Assembly (NCBI RefSeq): GCF_040939455.1
Contig: NC_134120.1
Coordinates: forward strand, 56,497,001-56,561,000
Direction of reading: 5' to 3'
Length of the DNA stretch: 64,000 nt
Origin: Microcebus murinus
Taxonomy: Eukaryota; Chordata; Mammalia; Primates; Cheirogaleidae
The position numbers and the translations under genes were made by a program. Under the pieces are notes generated by a model, which saw only the letters and a program-made list of their open reading frames with translations, ran no database searches and was not told where the DNA came from. Positions 36,739 to 47,083 of this stretch are shown one piece after another (the first letter of the stretch is position 1; each line of letters begins with the position of its first letter).

Positions 36739-38789
36739 AGGTCAGCCTCCCTGTGCCCAGAGAGGTGTGCAAGTCTGGAGGCATAAGTTGGAAGGAGAGA
36801 GTTGGTCAGGGAAGGCAGCCCCAGAATCCTCTGGGCGCTCAGCTGTCCTGGAAGCAGCAGAGGAGCAGGTGAGGGCCCCAGGGCTACTATCTTGGTGCCC
36901 CTGGAAGCCCAGCTCCTCCCAACCTCCCAATCCCAAACCTGGTGAACACTGCTGGGGCCACTGCCACGTGCAGAGGAAGAAGCTGGGTCCAGATAGGGGT
37001 GGAGGAGCCAGGCCTGGACCTCAGCCTCTGGGCAGTCACCCCTGCTCTGCCCCAAGCCGCTGGAGCCCCTTTGGCACCTTAACCCTTCCACGCCTCCCAC
37101 ACCACCCCCTTTAACGCCCCCCTCACCCTCTGGGACTGTGCCTGGCCAGCTCCCCTCTGGAGGGCACAACACTACTGTCCCACTGAAGGGCTCTGCCGGA
37201 GGTAGGACACCAAGGCTGGCAGCAACGCCATGGTCCCAACCCCAGTGGCTGTAGGGCATGGGACACAGGGCAGGTGAGCTGAGTCCCACAGGAGCCCAAG
37301 CTTAGGGCAGGTGGCGGCAGTCAGCAGGTTATCCCTGCTGTCACTTCACTCAGCTCATGGTGCAAGTCAGAGGGGACCCAGCTGGCTGCAGGGACCACTG
37401 CCCAGTTCTTCCAACAGTCGCCGCAGGGGCTGCCTGGGGAAAGTGTGGAGAGGGAAGAGGCGAGCGGGGGAAAGAGAGGGACCGTGGGGGGAGTGACCGG
37501 GAGTGGAGGGGCTGCGGAGGGAGGAGAAGAGTGGCTTCTGACCTAGTGCCACTCCCCAGGTCCCCTCCCCTGTCAGCATCCACCACTACAAATGCCTCTC
37601 ATGCTAAAAGCCTCTTGTTAACTCCAGCACTAGCTACCAACTGGCAAACAGTAGACGTGCCGGGCACAGTGCCAGGCGCTTCCGCTACAGAGACGATCCC
37701 TGGATGGTGACACCACCTGTGGGCAACGCACCCTGAGAAACCTTTCCCCAAATCGCTTTCCGAACTGCGGGTGAAAAGGCCCATATCCGCTGTGTGGAGC
37801 TGCGCTTCTCATCTACCCCTGTGCTTGTTAAGGACAAAGACCCCTGCAGAACGGTCCCGCCTGGAAATCCGAACTGCAAGGTAGAGGGCAAGGGCGGCGT
37901 GCACACGCGGGCCCCTCGCGTGGCCACGGCTTGCTTCCGCTTGGAGAGCCCTCCCGGGTTTTCCGCGGAGGTTCCTTGAGCTGACACCTCCTGGACGCTT
38001 CACTCTCTAATCATGTCACAAAAATCCTCCGGATAGCCGGCATGGACCTGCACCAAGCACGCTAGAGCGCCCTTTCAATTACATGCGCAAATAATGGAGC
38101 ACAGGTGTGATCTTGAGTCATTGATCTCTGGCGACGTGCAGAAAGTTGGCCATTTCTGCGACGGCCACGCCCTCTCTATAAATGCAATTGCTACGTGGTT
38201 AAAAGTGTTCCATTTTCTCGATCTGGTGGGGAAGAGAGAAGGCAGGGCGCATCCTTCGGTTGCCCTTAGGAGTAGGCGCCAATGTCACACGCACTGCCTA
38301 TCTGAGGAGGAACTCAGAAAGTCCCCCACTCCGAGAACGCTGCCCCCGGTTGCTTTCCACGCCCCGCCAGCCCTGTGGAAACGGCGCGACGCTCTGTCTG
38401 GGCGTCAGGGAGGCTTCCTTGTGGCGCTCCGGGAAGCCTCGCCAGTCCCAGGGAGTTCCAACCCGGCTTTCTAACCCTTTAAACATCCGGAGAGGGTGGC
38501 TCTGGGAGGGCGGGACTAGGTCTGGTGGGTCTGTAGCCCAGGCACCCAGCACTTTTGTAGTAGGGGCTTTTGTGTTGCTAAAAGAAAGTAAGAAACTTCA
38601 AAGCCAAAGCGTGTTTCCCAGTACCTCGCGCTCCTTTCTTTTTTAGAACTCCCAGAGTCGTTCACTTCTTCCTTCACAGCTGCTGGTGTGTGGGGTAGGG
38701 AGAGATGGCCTCGGTACCCTCTGGACGTCCTGCGCGCTGTGCGCCTGGGGACACTGGGCGGTGACTCTAGGGGGATCCTGCACTCTACC
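36739..38789. other. GC-rich approach to the promoter
   Basis: GC content rises steadily. Many overlapping frames occur on both strands (up to 186 codons, 36729-37289 -), as expected where stop codons are rare. 38130-38210 contains 'acgccctctctataaatgca' on the plus strand. No exon is recognised. Confidence 0.45.
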
Positions 38790-39148
38790 TACGATGGGGG
38801 TGCGGCCGCCTTCCAGCCAGCCAGGCAGCCTTTGTGCACAAGTCAGTACTCCACGAAGGAAAATCCACGTGTGGCTAAATGCAACACAGTCTCCAGCACA
38901 CGCCGAATCCGGTCACCCGGACTCTGCAGCTGGGCGGTTAAGAGAGCCCGATCGTGCGCCCCAGAGCGGGAAGCGAGAGCGCCGGGCTGTGGCGCCGGAC
39001 AGCGCGGCTGACGCCGATGGCACCCGCCGCGGCTCGGGCCTCCCGAACCGAACCCCACAGCACTGGAGCCCTTACCTTTGCTAGGAAGCCCCCTCCCAGC
39101 TGCCCCCTCGCGCCCCCCAAGTAACCTCGCTGAGCGGACCAGACTCAC

Positions 39149-39212
39149 CTACGGCCAAGCAGATGGGGAGCAGCAGCCTGAAGATGAGCCCGCACACCAC
39201 TTCCGAGGCCAT
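39149..39212 (-). CDS. PIEZO2: PIEZO2 first coding exon (partial gene)
   Basis: PIEZO2 is a very large multi-pass plasma-membrane protein that trimerises into a mechanically activated cation channel for touch and proprioception. Read on the minus strand, this exon starts with ATG at 39212 in a good context (G at -3 and +4) and encodes 21 residues beginning MASEVVCGLIFR, a hydrophobic stretch that matches the PIEZO2 N-terminus as I remember it. PIEZO1 begins differently (MEPHVL). The exon ends with one extra base (phase 1) at a consensus donor, TAG|GTGAGT, with intron GT at 39148-39147. An alanine codon split across the junction would fit the known continuation (Val-Ala-Cys). The exon sits in a CpG island, as expected of a first exon. 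The other exons lie to the left, outside the window. Identification rests on recalled sequence, but the match and splice phase agree. Confidence 0.9.
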
Positions 39213-40110
39213 CGCGTCGGTCGGGCGAGTCCGAGCAGAGGGGCGAGGCTCGAGGGTCCCTAGGGCTGCTGGGACACCAGGCCCATGCCCGCTTAGGGCC
39301 TCCTTTGCTGGCGGCTCGCAGCCGCCCAGGCCGGCCGCCGCCGCGCTCTCCGCCCCGAGGGCGCGCTCCCCGGGCTCTCCGCCGCCTGTCCCCGGCTCGG
39401 GCGGCCCCTCACCAGGCCCTTGGCAGCCACCTAGCAAGGCGCGCGCGCCCCTGCGGCCGGCCCATGAAGGGTGGGGGCCTGAATCGGGCGCCGGCTTCTT
39501 CTGGGGCAGCTGGGGCTGGGGCCCTGGAGAGGGACCCTTTGGCAGGTCCTGGGAGGCGGCGCTGCGAGGAAGGGGAGAGAAGGGCGAGCCGCCCTCACTC
39601 CTGGCTCCCGGGCGTCGTTCAGGGGCCGCCCCGGAGTTCTGTGCGCGGAGCCCGCTCTGCGGCCAACGTGTCTCGGCTCCCGGCCTCGGCCCCTCTGCCC
39701 ACGCAGGCTGCCGCGCGCCGCCCCTGGCCCCGAGGCTCGCCTTTCAGCTCCCAGCGCCCGGGCGGCCCACGGCGGGTTCCCGAGCGGCGCGGCTCAGCCT
39801 CTGCGCCCCCCGGAGTCCGGCTGGAGAGACCCGGGCGGGAGCTGCTGGGCGCGCAGAACCATCCCCGACACCGCGGGGGCCCTGTGGGTCCGCGGGTGGC
39901 GCTGTCAGTCCCTCCCTCACTAGAAGGAAGCGTGAGCGCGTGGGCAGAAATGGAGACGACAGCGCGCAGCGGGTGGGGAGGGCTCAACGCCCTCCCCCAC
40001 AGCCTCAATGGACAAAAGAAACGAGAAACCAAACGCAGTCCCCGTGACCGTGACCGGAGCCCCTGGCCCGCGGCGCGGCCTCGCCCTAGCGCCGCAGCGG
40101 GGCTCCCCGC
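39213..40110 (-). other. PIEZO2: PIEZO2 probable 5'UTR
   Basis: This is very GC-rich sequence directly upstream of the PIEZO2 ATG, taken to be 5'UTR. The right limit is inferred from the CCAAT box at 40178-40182 and is not seen directly. The frame of the PIEZO2 ATG stays open for about 75 codons upstream, back to 39437, but has no ATG there. Only a near-cognate TTG opens that stretch, so an N-terminal extension is not supported. An additional upstream intron or non-coding exon cannot be excluded. Confidence 0.5.
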
Positions 40111-40119
40111 GGGCGCGCA

Positions 40120-40260
40120 CTTCTCCACCTTCAATGAAACTTTCGAAGCCCTCACTGGCGACTGGCGTGTCCCCGCGCCAATGGGACGGCGCGCGCGGAG
40201 CCCGCCCCTTGGCGGCTGGGGAAGCAGGCGCCGAGCACCGGCGCGGGGGGCGAGCCCGCA
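40120..40260 (-). promoter_or_regulatory. PIEZO2: Candidate PIEZO2 core promoter
   Basis: A CCAAT box lies at 40178-40182 on the plus strand (ATTGG as read by the gene). A GC-box/Sp1-like motif (gcccgcccctt) lies at 40200-40210, and further GC-rich motifs run to about 40260. No TATA box is apparent. This is the usual layout of a CpG-island promoter. Initiation would be expected some 60-100 bases to the left. The transcription start itself is inferred. Confidence 0.5.
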
Positions 40261-41270
40261 CCCGCGCAGGGAGAGGGGCCGCGGGGAGGTGGGCTGCTCG
40301 CTCCCGCGCCCCCGCGGCTCTGCGCGCTCCTGTCGTTCTGGTTGCGTGTCCCCGCATCCTGTCCTCCTGGCGTGGCCCTGAGCGTGCCCAAGCCCAGGGA
40401 ATTGTTTAGGGCCCCAGGGAAAATGCGCAGGCCCAGCAGGAGAGTAACCAGGGGCTCGACCAGGTTTCTGGGACTGTAGCCTCTGCTGGGTCCACACGTA
40501 CCCAAAGGCATTGATTAAGAAGAACAGAGCAGACTTCATCCGGATCACTGACCCTGTCCATATTTAACTTCACCAAGAAATTTCCGTTCTGAATGGGCTC
40601 TGGAAATCCCGGGTTTTTCCCATAATGGGCACAGAAATTCACATGTTCACAGATCCACTTTGTACATTTGGGGGGAACCTCAGGTTTGTCCCTTGCTTGT
40701 CCGTGGCTCTGGAGAAAAAGTATGTTGGTACTGAGAATATTCTTCTTTTCTCGTAATACCCTCCCTTTTTGCTTGTTTTCTAGACAAGATCTGGAGAAAT
40801 CTGGTTCTAGCTGGGAGACTCCAGTGCACATGGGTCTCTCATTTAACCACTCTTCAAGAGCAGGGGAGATGTGCTAGAGCATGGTCTTGACCTGTCAGGA
40901 CGAGTACAAGAGTACCAACAAGGAGAAAGGGGATCTCTCTATACTATCTGCAGAGAGGGCCGTTCAGAGCTGGTATTTGCATCGAGAGGGCACTGTGGGG
41001 GGTCTGACTTCCATTCCACACCTTCGTTCTGGCTGACATTGGTTGAGGAGGACGGAGCTGTCAGCTGATGGAGCTATGCAAACCTTGGTTCTCTGTGTTA
41101 GCCCCTGGTTTCCTTAGTCTTTTAAATGCTTTTGTGGACATTCTTTTTTTTGATATGATAAGTAGTTTGTGGTTTGAGCTCAGGTACCTTCACAAATTCC
41201 CTGAAAATTACAGAGAAACTGTGAACTATTACTTTTTAAATGAAGACTCAAGAGAATCAAGACAAAAAAA

Positions 41271-41288
41271 AGAGAGAGAGAGAGAGAA
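41271..41288. repeat. (GA)n tract
   Basis: About nine GA units after a short A-run. Confidence 0.9.
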
Positions 41289-41516
41289 TCAAGATAGTTG
41301 AAATTTTGTGAAGACACCCTGAGACTTAGAATGAGTATGGGCTCAGCTATCCTCAAGAAGCTTAAAATCTGGACCCCAATTGTAGTCCTGCGCCCAACAG
41401 CGGAGCTAGAGGAGAGCACAGAACTTAAATTAGCATCTAAGCATTGACTGCTACCAAGAAGTGTTTTGTGTTTTGTAGAAGCCTGACGTAAATCTACCAC
41501 TAATTTTGATGTTCAT

Positions 41517-41565
41517 CTCTCTTTCTCTCTCTCTTTGTCTCAATCTCCCTCTCTCTCTCTCTATC
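41517..41565. repeat. CT-rich microsatellite
   Basis: Interrupted (CT)n tract with ttt and gtct interruptions. Confidence 0.9.
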
Positions 41566-41924
41566 TTTGTCTGGCACAACTCATTCTTGGGACCCAACTA
41601 AGAGGTAAAGAAACACTCCTGAATTTTAAATCATATCGAGTCTTCACAGGAATCCTATTTTCTCTGAATATTTTCTCATAGTGTTGATAGGCTTCCCATA
41701 CTAATAACTGTCTTTATTTATTCAAAGTAACTATCTTGAACTTGTGAGTTAGGACACACAAGAATCTCAGCAAATAGGTGGTCTTACCAAATATACTTCT
41801 TGCTTTCTCTCACTATGTACCAATTTGGCTGTTCAGTTTTTAGAGATTTTAACAGCTACATCCCAGTTCTGCAACTTCTGAGGTATGCACTCAGGAGGAA
41901 GTTTTAATGGTCTAGACTACATCT

Positions 41925-42105
41925 GATAGGGTTCTTGATCCTGGCCACCTGTTGCAGTCACCTGGGGAGCTTTTAAAAAATGCTCCGTCTCCACACCTCC
42001 AGAAATCTTGATTTTATTGGTCTGGGACGGGGCCACCACACCTGTATTTTTTTTAAAGCTCTCAAGTGATTCTCAGGTATGCAGCCAGGGCAGAGAACCT
42101 CTGTC
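41925..42105 (+). mobile_element. hAT-Charlie non-autonomous relic (MER58/MER5-like)
   Basis: 'tagggttcttgatcctggcc', 'cacctggggagcttttaaaa', 'attggtctgggacggggcca' and, near the other end, 'ccagggcagagaacc' (inverse of the start) mark a Charlie-group element. The exact family is unsure. Confidence 0.7.
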
Positions 42106-42659
42106 CATATTCATAAATCAGAATTAAGAAAACATTCCATTGGTTTTCAAAACCAGCATCTCCAAACCAAATTCACCTTTGTGGAGCTGTATTTTCACAC
42201 TGTAGTTGACTTGGGCATACATATCAACAGCACTGGCATTGGCTATACCAGGGCCATTTACCATAAACTTTCCCTGCTTTCTGAGGAGCGGTATCTGATG
42301 TCTAGACAGACTAGTTTTCATGACTCACCAGCCCACGAAGGCAGTGAGCACAGTGATCAGGAGTGCTGCTTGTCTAGCAAGTTTTATCCCCAGTCTGAGA
42401 CTCACCTTGCCCAAAATCTGAAAGAGTGCATGAGTTAGAGAATTCTTTGGGGGAGAAAATCAACCACATACAATACTTATAGGCAGATTATTTTGATAAT
42501 TGATGAGTACCTAATGCGTTTGAACACAAGTTTGGCACAGGTAATTAACACCAGTCCCTCGTGCCTCTCTGCATCCACATTGACAATCATTGGCTTCTTT
42601 TGATCATTATTGAGACTTTTAAAACAAAACCTACCTGATGTGGAGCCTTACACAGAGAC
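42106..42659. other. Flank sequence, nothing recognised
   Basis: The frame 42079-42438 (+, 119 codons) partly overlaps the hAT relic and shows no domain. Confidence 0.4.
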
Positions 42660-42745
42660 AATTTGTAGAGTACTTACAGAAATGCCTGATGCATAGTAAT
42701 CATTCAGTGAATATTGGCTGCTATTATTCCTGTTAGTAATGTTGT
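42660..42745 (+). mobile_element. MIR 3' fragment
   Basis: 'gaaatgcctgatgcatagta', 'atcattcagtgaatattggc' and 'tgctattattcc' match the MIR tail. Confidence 0.7.
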
Positions 42746-43894
42746 TGTTGTTGGAAAACAAGGACTGGCCCTACATTTATGAAACAGTCATGCTGAAGCA
42801 CTGCTCTGATGCTCAGAAAGATACACTGGTTTCTACCAGTGTGTAAGAACTGATAAACAATTTCCTAAGTGTTTGAGTTTTTAGCTAGAGAATGTGGTGT
42901 CACTTTGTGCCTTGTGTGCATTTCATCTCACCTGTTTAGGTTCTGTCTTTTCTGAGCTTGGTTTAATGCCTCACTGACTGACAAAATCATTCAGAAAGAC
43001 CATCTTTGTCCCAAATGTGAATGTTCTCTACCATGCTCACTAGGCAAACACAGATAATAACAGTTTCACTCGTGTGTCATGGGTAGCCCGAGGTCAATTA
43101 TCCTCTTGGATACTATGTTAGCTTCCTTTGAAAGATCTCAGAGGTGGATATTGTCCTAAATGGTAACTTTACAAAACAGCATCTCCCACAGGGAATGTGA
43201 AGGTTGTCAACCTGGCATTTTCTTCCTCCAGTGAAACCTGCCAAAACCCATTGGCGCCAGCCAGCCTGTGGAGGATGTGGCACCCCTTGCCAGCTTAATT
43301 AAGGAGGATGTCTTCCGACATTGGTAACATCTTTTCCCTTACATACATACTAATAAAATATTTTAGATATCTACGTGTCTATGTTTTCATTTATAATTCT
43401 CTTTGTGTCATATGGCACAATATTTACTAGAAAGTTTGTGGGTTTTTTGTTAGGGGCAACGTAGTTTTGGCTTTTATTCTTAAGAAAACTTGGAAGCTGA
43501 ATGGCTTTCATCTTTTTGCTAATACATGCTGTGGTTGCAAATTTTTTTAAGCTATCAATTTAATGTTTACAGCAGAAGTATTTTCAAGATCCCCAAATTC
43601 CAAAGACCTAGACAACTTCTAATAATGTGTAGGAGACATAGCCTGGTTATATTTCTGTTAAAAAAGTTAATCTCCCATCTTCACCAGAGCAATGAACAGT
43701 GAAATTCGCTGTCTCTGACATCTGGCCTTTACACGGAATCTTCCTGCTGAGCCTGCATAACATTTATGCCACAGCCTGAGCTACCGTGTGTGAGTTGTAA
43801 TATGGATCACGAATCTGAAACACACTGCTGATTTCTTGTCTGTTATTCAAGAACCTTGAAAAATCAACTAACTGACATGTACATGGGCCTTATC
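42746..43894. other. Flank sequence, nothing recognised
   Basis: AT-rich; no repeat family or gene supported. Confidence 0.45.
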
Positions 43895-43960
43895 TTCCCA
43901 ATTAGGTTGTAAGCTGTGAGGGCATGGATACAATTTAATGTATAAAGTAGACTATAAACC
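43895..43960 (+). mobile_element. L2 3' fragment
   Basis: 'ggttgtaagctgtgagggca' is the characteristic L2 3' segment. Short. Confidence 0.55.
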
Positions 43961-44013
43961 CATATATTGTTTCCAAATGAATTGTATTTTATTAATACTT
44001 ACATGCTTCCATT

Positions 44014-44068
44014 ACACACACACACACACACACGAGCATATACACATGCACATGCACAGGCACACACC
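44014..44068. repeat. (CA)n microsatellite, imperfect
   Basis: Ten perfect CA units (44014-44033), then atacacatgcacatgcac-type interruptions. Confidence 0.95.
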
Positions 44069-45204
44069 CATAACTAGATAAGAAAGATCTCATATGGAAA
44101 TAAAGGAACATGTAAAATTTTATTTGTTTTTGTGAGGTAAACACATAAAGGAAGAGATTATGAATTTGTGAGGAAGGTGCTATGTTAAAGTTGGTGACTT
44201 GCCTGGGGCACCAAAAGCATCCAGGTGGCCAATATTAAAATGTGGAAACCACCATTCATTATTTACAGCCAACATCACAAGCAGATTTTATATTGGGGGT
44301 TGTCTAGCTGCTCTCTGTGCATTTGCTCCTGAAGGCTTTGAAGAGGCTGCTGGTTTTAATGTCATTTTGTTCAGAAAGGCTTTTCCCAGTCTGGGAAGAG
44401 TTTTAGGGAAGGGAACTGGAATTTGGGGAATAATTTTATAGTAAAATAGAGTCTTCAAAACAAATTACTAAACAAAAAATATTACAAGCATTTTTCTTTA
44501 CCTGTAACCACTGAAATAAGTCAACTTGTCTATGCCCTAGTAGATATTTATTAGTTAATAAAACAAAACATAGCTGTGTGTGTTTGTAACTCCATCTGGA
44601 CCTCCTCAATGGTCTTAGCTATGTTAATATTCTTAGTAAGCTCAAATGACTTTCATTCATTGGTCTTCTTAAGAGATTTAAAACGTGTGCATGGACGGGA
44701 GTGTGCAGAAATTTTGGAATTAGCTATTTCTAGTTATTAACACTAGCCTATAACTAGGACTAGTGGGCTGGATTCAGGACTGTGCAATCAGCTGTTCTGA
44801 AGCTTTGTTCACTTATTCTCCTGCAGTGCCACCTTTTGGCTAAAAGTATATTGGAAAATGTCTGTAAAACTTTTATCAGTCCAGAGCATGCAACTAGACA
44901 CAATCAGCAGACATCTGTTGCAGCCCCTATGGCAGGCTGATAGGCCCAGTAATAGAGAAGTGGGCAGAACCAGCACAACTGTTGTCTTTGTAAAGTGACC
45001 ATCCAGTAAGGAAAGACTGACGGTAATCAAATAAGTATAAATAATTAAGTCAATAGCACACATGTGCAAAGGACCATAAATAGACATATTAGACATTATA
45101 GAAGAGTATACGTGATGAGCTTAACTTCCTCCAGGGAAGCTACGAGAGAAGACAGACCTGTGAGAAGGTGGTGTGTTTTGCATCTTGAAGGGTGAATATG
45201 GATT
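44069..45204. other. Flank sequence, nothing firm
   Basis: 44890-45010 ('tggcaggctgataggcccag') resembles the unnamed old repeat seen at 19875. The frame 44199-44441 (+) lacks features. Confidence 0.4.
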
Positions 45205-45325
45205 TACCAGAATGTAAACTCCAGGAGGCAAGAACTTTGTTCTGTTCATTGCTGCATCCTCAGAATGTAATGCAGGATGGAGCCCACAGAATGCAGCTTA
45301 TAGTATTTGTTGAATGAATAAAGGA
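45205..45325 (+). mobile_element. L2 3' end
   Basis: 'cagaatgtaaactccaggag', 'gttctgttcattgctgcatc' and 'gtatttgttgaatgaataaa' follow the L2 3'UTR in order. Confidence 0.85.
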
Positions 45326-45525
45326 GTTCCCTAGGTGAGCAGTGAAGGAATAGCTTACCAGGCAGAAAGGACAGACAACACCCTGGAGGCGCAGAGTGTG
45401 GTGTGTTGAAGGATTTAAGGACAGCTCACAGTCAGTCTCCATATTCCGTCACCTGTGGGGGCGCACGCAGTTCAGACAACTTGCCGGGTCATATGGTTTC
45501 CAATTTATAGCCTACTTTCTTTTCT

Positions 45526-45645
45526 TAATTTATTTATTCAGGATACTTACTATGGGGCACAAACATTTTGGTTACATGTGATGTCTTTGCACGGCGCTAG
45601 CCAGGGCTACCAGCCTGTCACTCCCCCACACAGTGCGTTCTGCTT
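45526..45645 (-). mobile_element. Severely truncated L1 with perfect 15-bp TSD
   Basis: About 120 bp of reverse-orientation L1 3' end ('cattttggttacatgtgatg', 'gtctttgcac') framed by identical cctactttcttttct at 45511-45525 and 45646-45660. A target-primed insertion of the extreme 5'-truncated type. Confidence 0.92.
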
Positions 45646-45660
45646 CCTACTTTCTTTTCT

Positions 45661-46052
45661 ATTAAGCTGGAACAGCAATAAACACTTACCGAGCACTAGC
45701 GGAATAACTGACAGCAGCGGGACGCCACGGGAACAAGGACAGACAACCGCAAACCTGACCCTCGCCATCCCTGCTGTGGGTCTGAGCTGCTGCCGCGGGT
45801 GCGGGCGGGCGCGGAGACGACCCGGGGTTCCTGGCAGGAAGTCGGGGCTCGGGTCCTTTCGGCTCTGGTGATCTCTGGTGATCTCTTGCTGAAATGATGC
45901 TACTAAGTCGCTTGACCCTTCTGGGTCTTGTGGGGTCTCCCACTTCGGGGTTTGTGTGTGCTTAGTCTATTTTTTTTCCAATCTCCGGGCCAGTGCGCGT
46001 TCGTGTGTTCCTGGACCTGGAGCGGTTCCTGCTGCCTGGGGGTTCCTGCTGT
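45661..46052. other. CpG-rich sequence beside minisatellite
   Basis: 45661-45760 resembles the unnamed old repeat seen at 19875 in CpG-rich form ('cttaccgagcactagcggaa'). 45780-45870 has a dense run of CpGs. 45890-45960 ('cttgtggggtctcccacttc') has an LTR-like look that is not proven. Confidence 0.35.
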
Positions 46053-46365
46053 TCCTCCCCAGCCGGGGCTCCCCAGCCGGGGCTCTGCGGAGCGAGCAGG
46101 TGCTCAGTTGGTGCTCCCCCCCCCCAGCCGGGGCTCCCCAGCCGGGGCTCTGCGGAGTGAGCAGGTGCTCAGTTGGTGCTCCCCAGCCGGGGATCCGCAG
46201 AGTGAGCAGGTGCTCAGTTGGTGCTCCCCAGCCGGTGCTCCCCAGCCGGTGCTCCCCAGCCGGGGATCCGCAGAGTGAGCAGGTGCTCAGTTGGTGCTCC
46301 CCAGTCGATGCTCCTCAGCCGGGGCTCCCCAGCCGGGGCTCTGCGGAGCGAGCAGGTGCTCCGCC
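46053..46365. repeat. Nested GC-rich minisatellite
   Basis: About eleven copies of a 15-bp module (ctccccagccgg plus ggg/gtg variants) interspersed with five copies of a roughly 30-bp module (gcggagtgagcaggtgctca then gttggtg). Together they build 45-75 bp higher-order units. Both module lengths are multiples of three, so several plus-strand frames stay open (up to 150 codons, 45956-46408) with repetitive Ser/Pro/Gly-rich products that are not considered genes. Confidence 0.96.
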
Positions 46366-46870
46366 GTGCTCAGCAAACAGCAAGCGGACAGCAAGGGTGA
46401 GTTCCTGACTCTGAAAAGTTAGGTAAAGGTTCTCCATGGGTCTGTGTGATATCTCTGTCTTGCCCAATGATGAGATAAACAGCATGGTTTTCCCGAGATT
46501 CTTTCAGGTCCTTGAAACTGGTGTTTTGCTTGTTTGTGTCGGGATATGAGGACCGGGACCCTCTTACTGAAATAAACGTAAGACACCAGCCTCCTTCTGC
46601 CAAGTCTGAAGCAAGAGCTGCAGAGTTAGAATCCCTCAGCGGGGCGTGTCCGTGTGTCCCCGGCCTGCACCGTCACTGCCACATGGCTTGCCAAGAGTTC
46701 TGTCACTCTCCCTCTCTTTCTGATGGGGGAAAATGATTTTTATTGCATTTTTTTAACACAGCTGAGAAAAGCAGGCATTTTATAAACAAAACCTGCCTCA
46801 AAGTTAAAGGTAAATGAACCCCAATGATCTAAAATGTCTTTCCCAAAAGATATTTTTGGGGAAGTAATAT
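46366..46870. other. Flank of minisatellite, nothing recognised
   Basis: Includes 'cttactgaaataaacgtaag', a poly-A-signal-like motif, at about 46564. Beyond 46740 the sequence becomes AT-rich. Confidence 0.4.
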
Positions 46871-47083
46871 AGTAATTATATGGTGACACTGATTCATAAT
46901 TAAGCATAAGCAAGCTCAGTTTAACAACCAGGATTGGTGGAAAAATAAAACAAGAAACATATATTTAATATATTTAATCTACAAGCCATGAAATACAAAC
47001 CAATGTAATATCATTATTATAATTAGTGTAATATTAATGTTTTTATTTTTAAGCTATCATCTTTGAGGAGAATTCCCCAACAA
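46871..47083 (+). repeat. 213-bp duplicated segment, copy A
   Basis: From agtaattatatggtgacact to 'ggagaattccccaacaa'. By eye roughly 90% identical, with small indels, to 49363-49578. It has no recognised family and ends abruptly on both sides. Confidence 0.9.

Larger units (their letters stand above)
38790..40380. promoter_or_regulatory. CpG island over PIEZO2 exon 1
   Basis: CpG dinucleotides are dense throughout this stretch (repeated cgcg, gccgcc, gcgcgc), in sharp contrast to the AT-rich, CpG-depleted flanks. It spans the first coding exon, the presumed 5'UTR and the promoter. The left shoulder, about 37830-38550, is moderately CpG-rich and could be counted as a shore. Long open frames on both strands here follow from base composition (few stop codons) and are not genes. 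Confidence 0.85.
40381..41924. other. Upstream flank, simple repeats only
   Basis: Leaves the CpG island at about 40380. The minus-strand frame 40406-40831 is unremarkable. Two purine/pyrimidine tracts are listed separately; nothing else is recognised. Confidence 0.45.

Noticed and set aside
36729..37710. 186- and 117-codon frames left of the CpG island
   Set aside because: Composition-driven; no domain, splice signals or known protein.
39213..39437. N-terminal extension of PIEZO2 from 39437
   Set aside because: The in-frame stretch is open, but its first codon is TTG, not ATG, and there is no in-frame ATG before the standard start. The good context of the 39212 ATG makes an extension unlikely.
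39163..40548. Open frames of 294, 358 and 309 codons on both strands over the CpG island
   Set aside because: Very high GC content removes stop codons; products are Pro/Arg/Gly/Ala-rich low-complexity in all frames, and the strands overlap.
45928..46408. 116- and 150-codon frames encoding a repetitive protein
   Set aside because: They are translations of the minisatellite, whose units are multiples of three, so several frames stay open.
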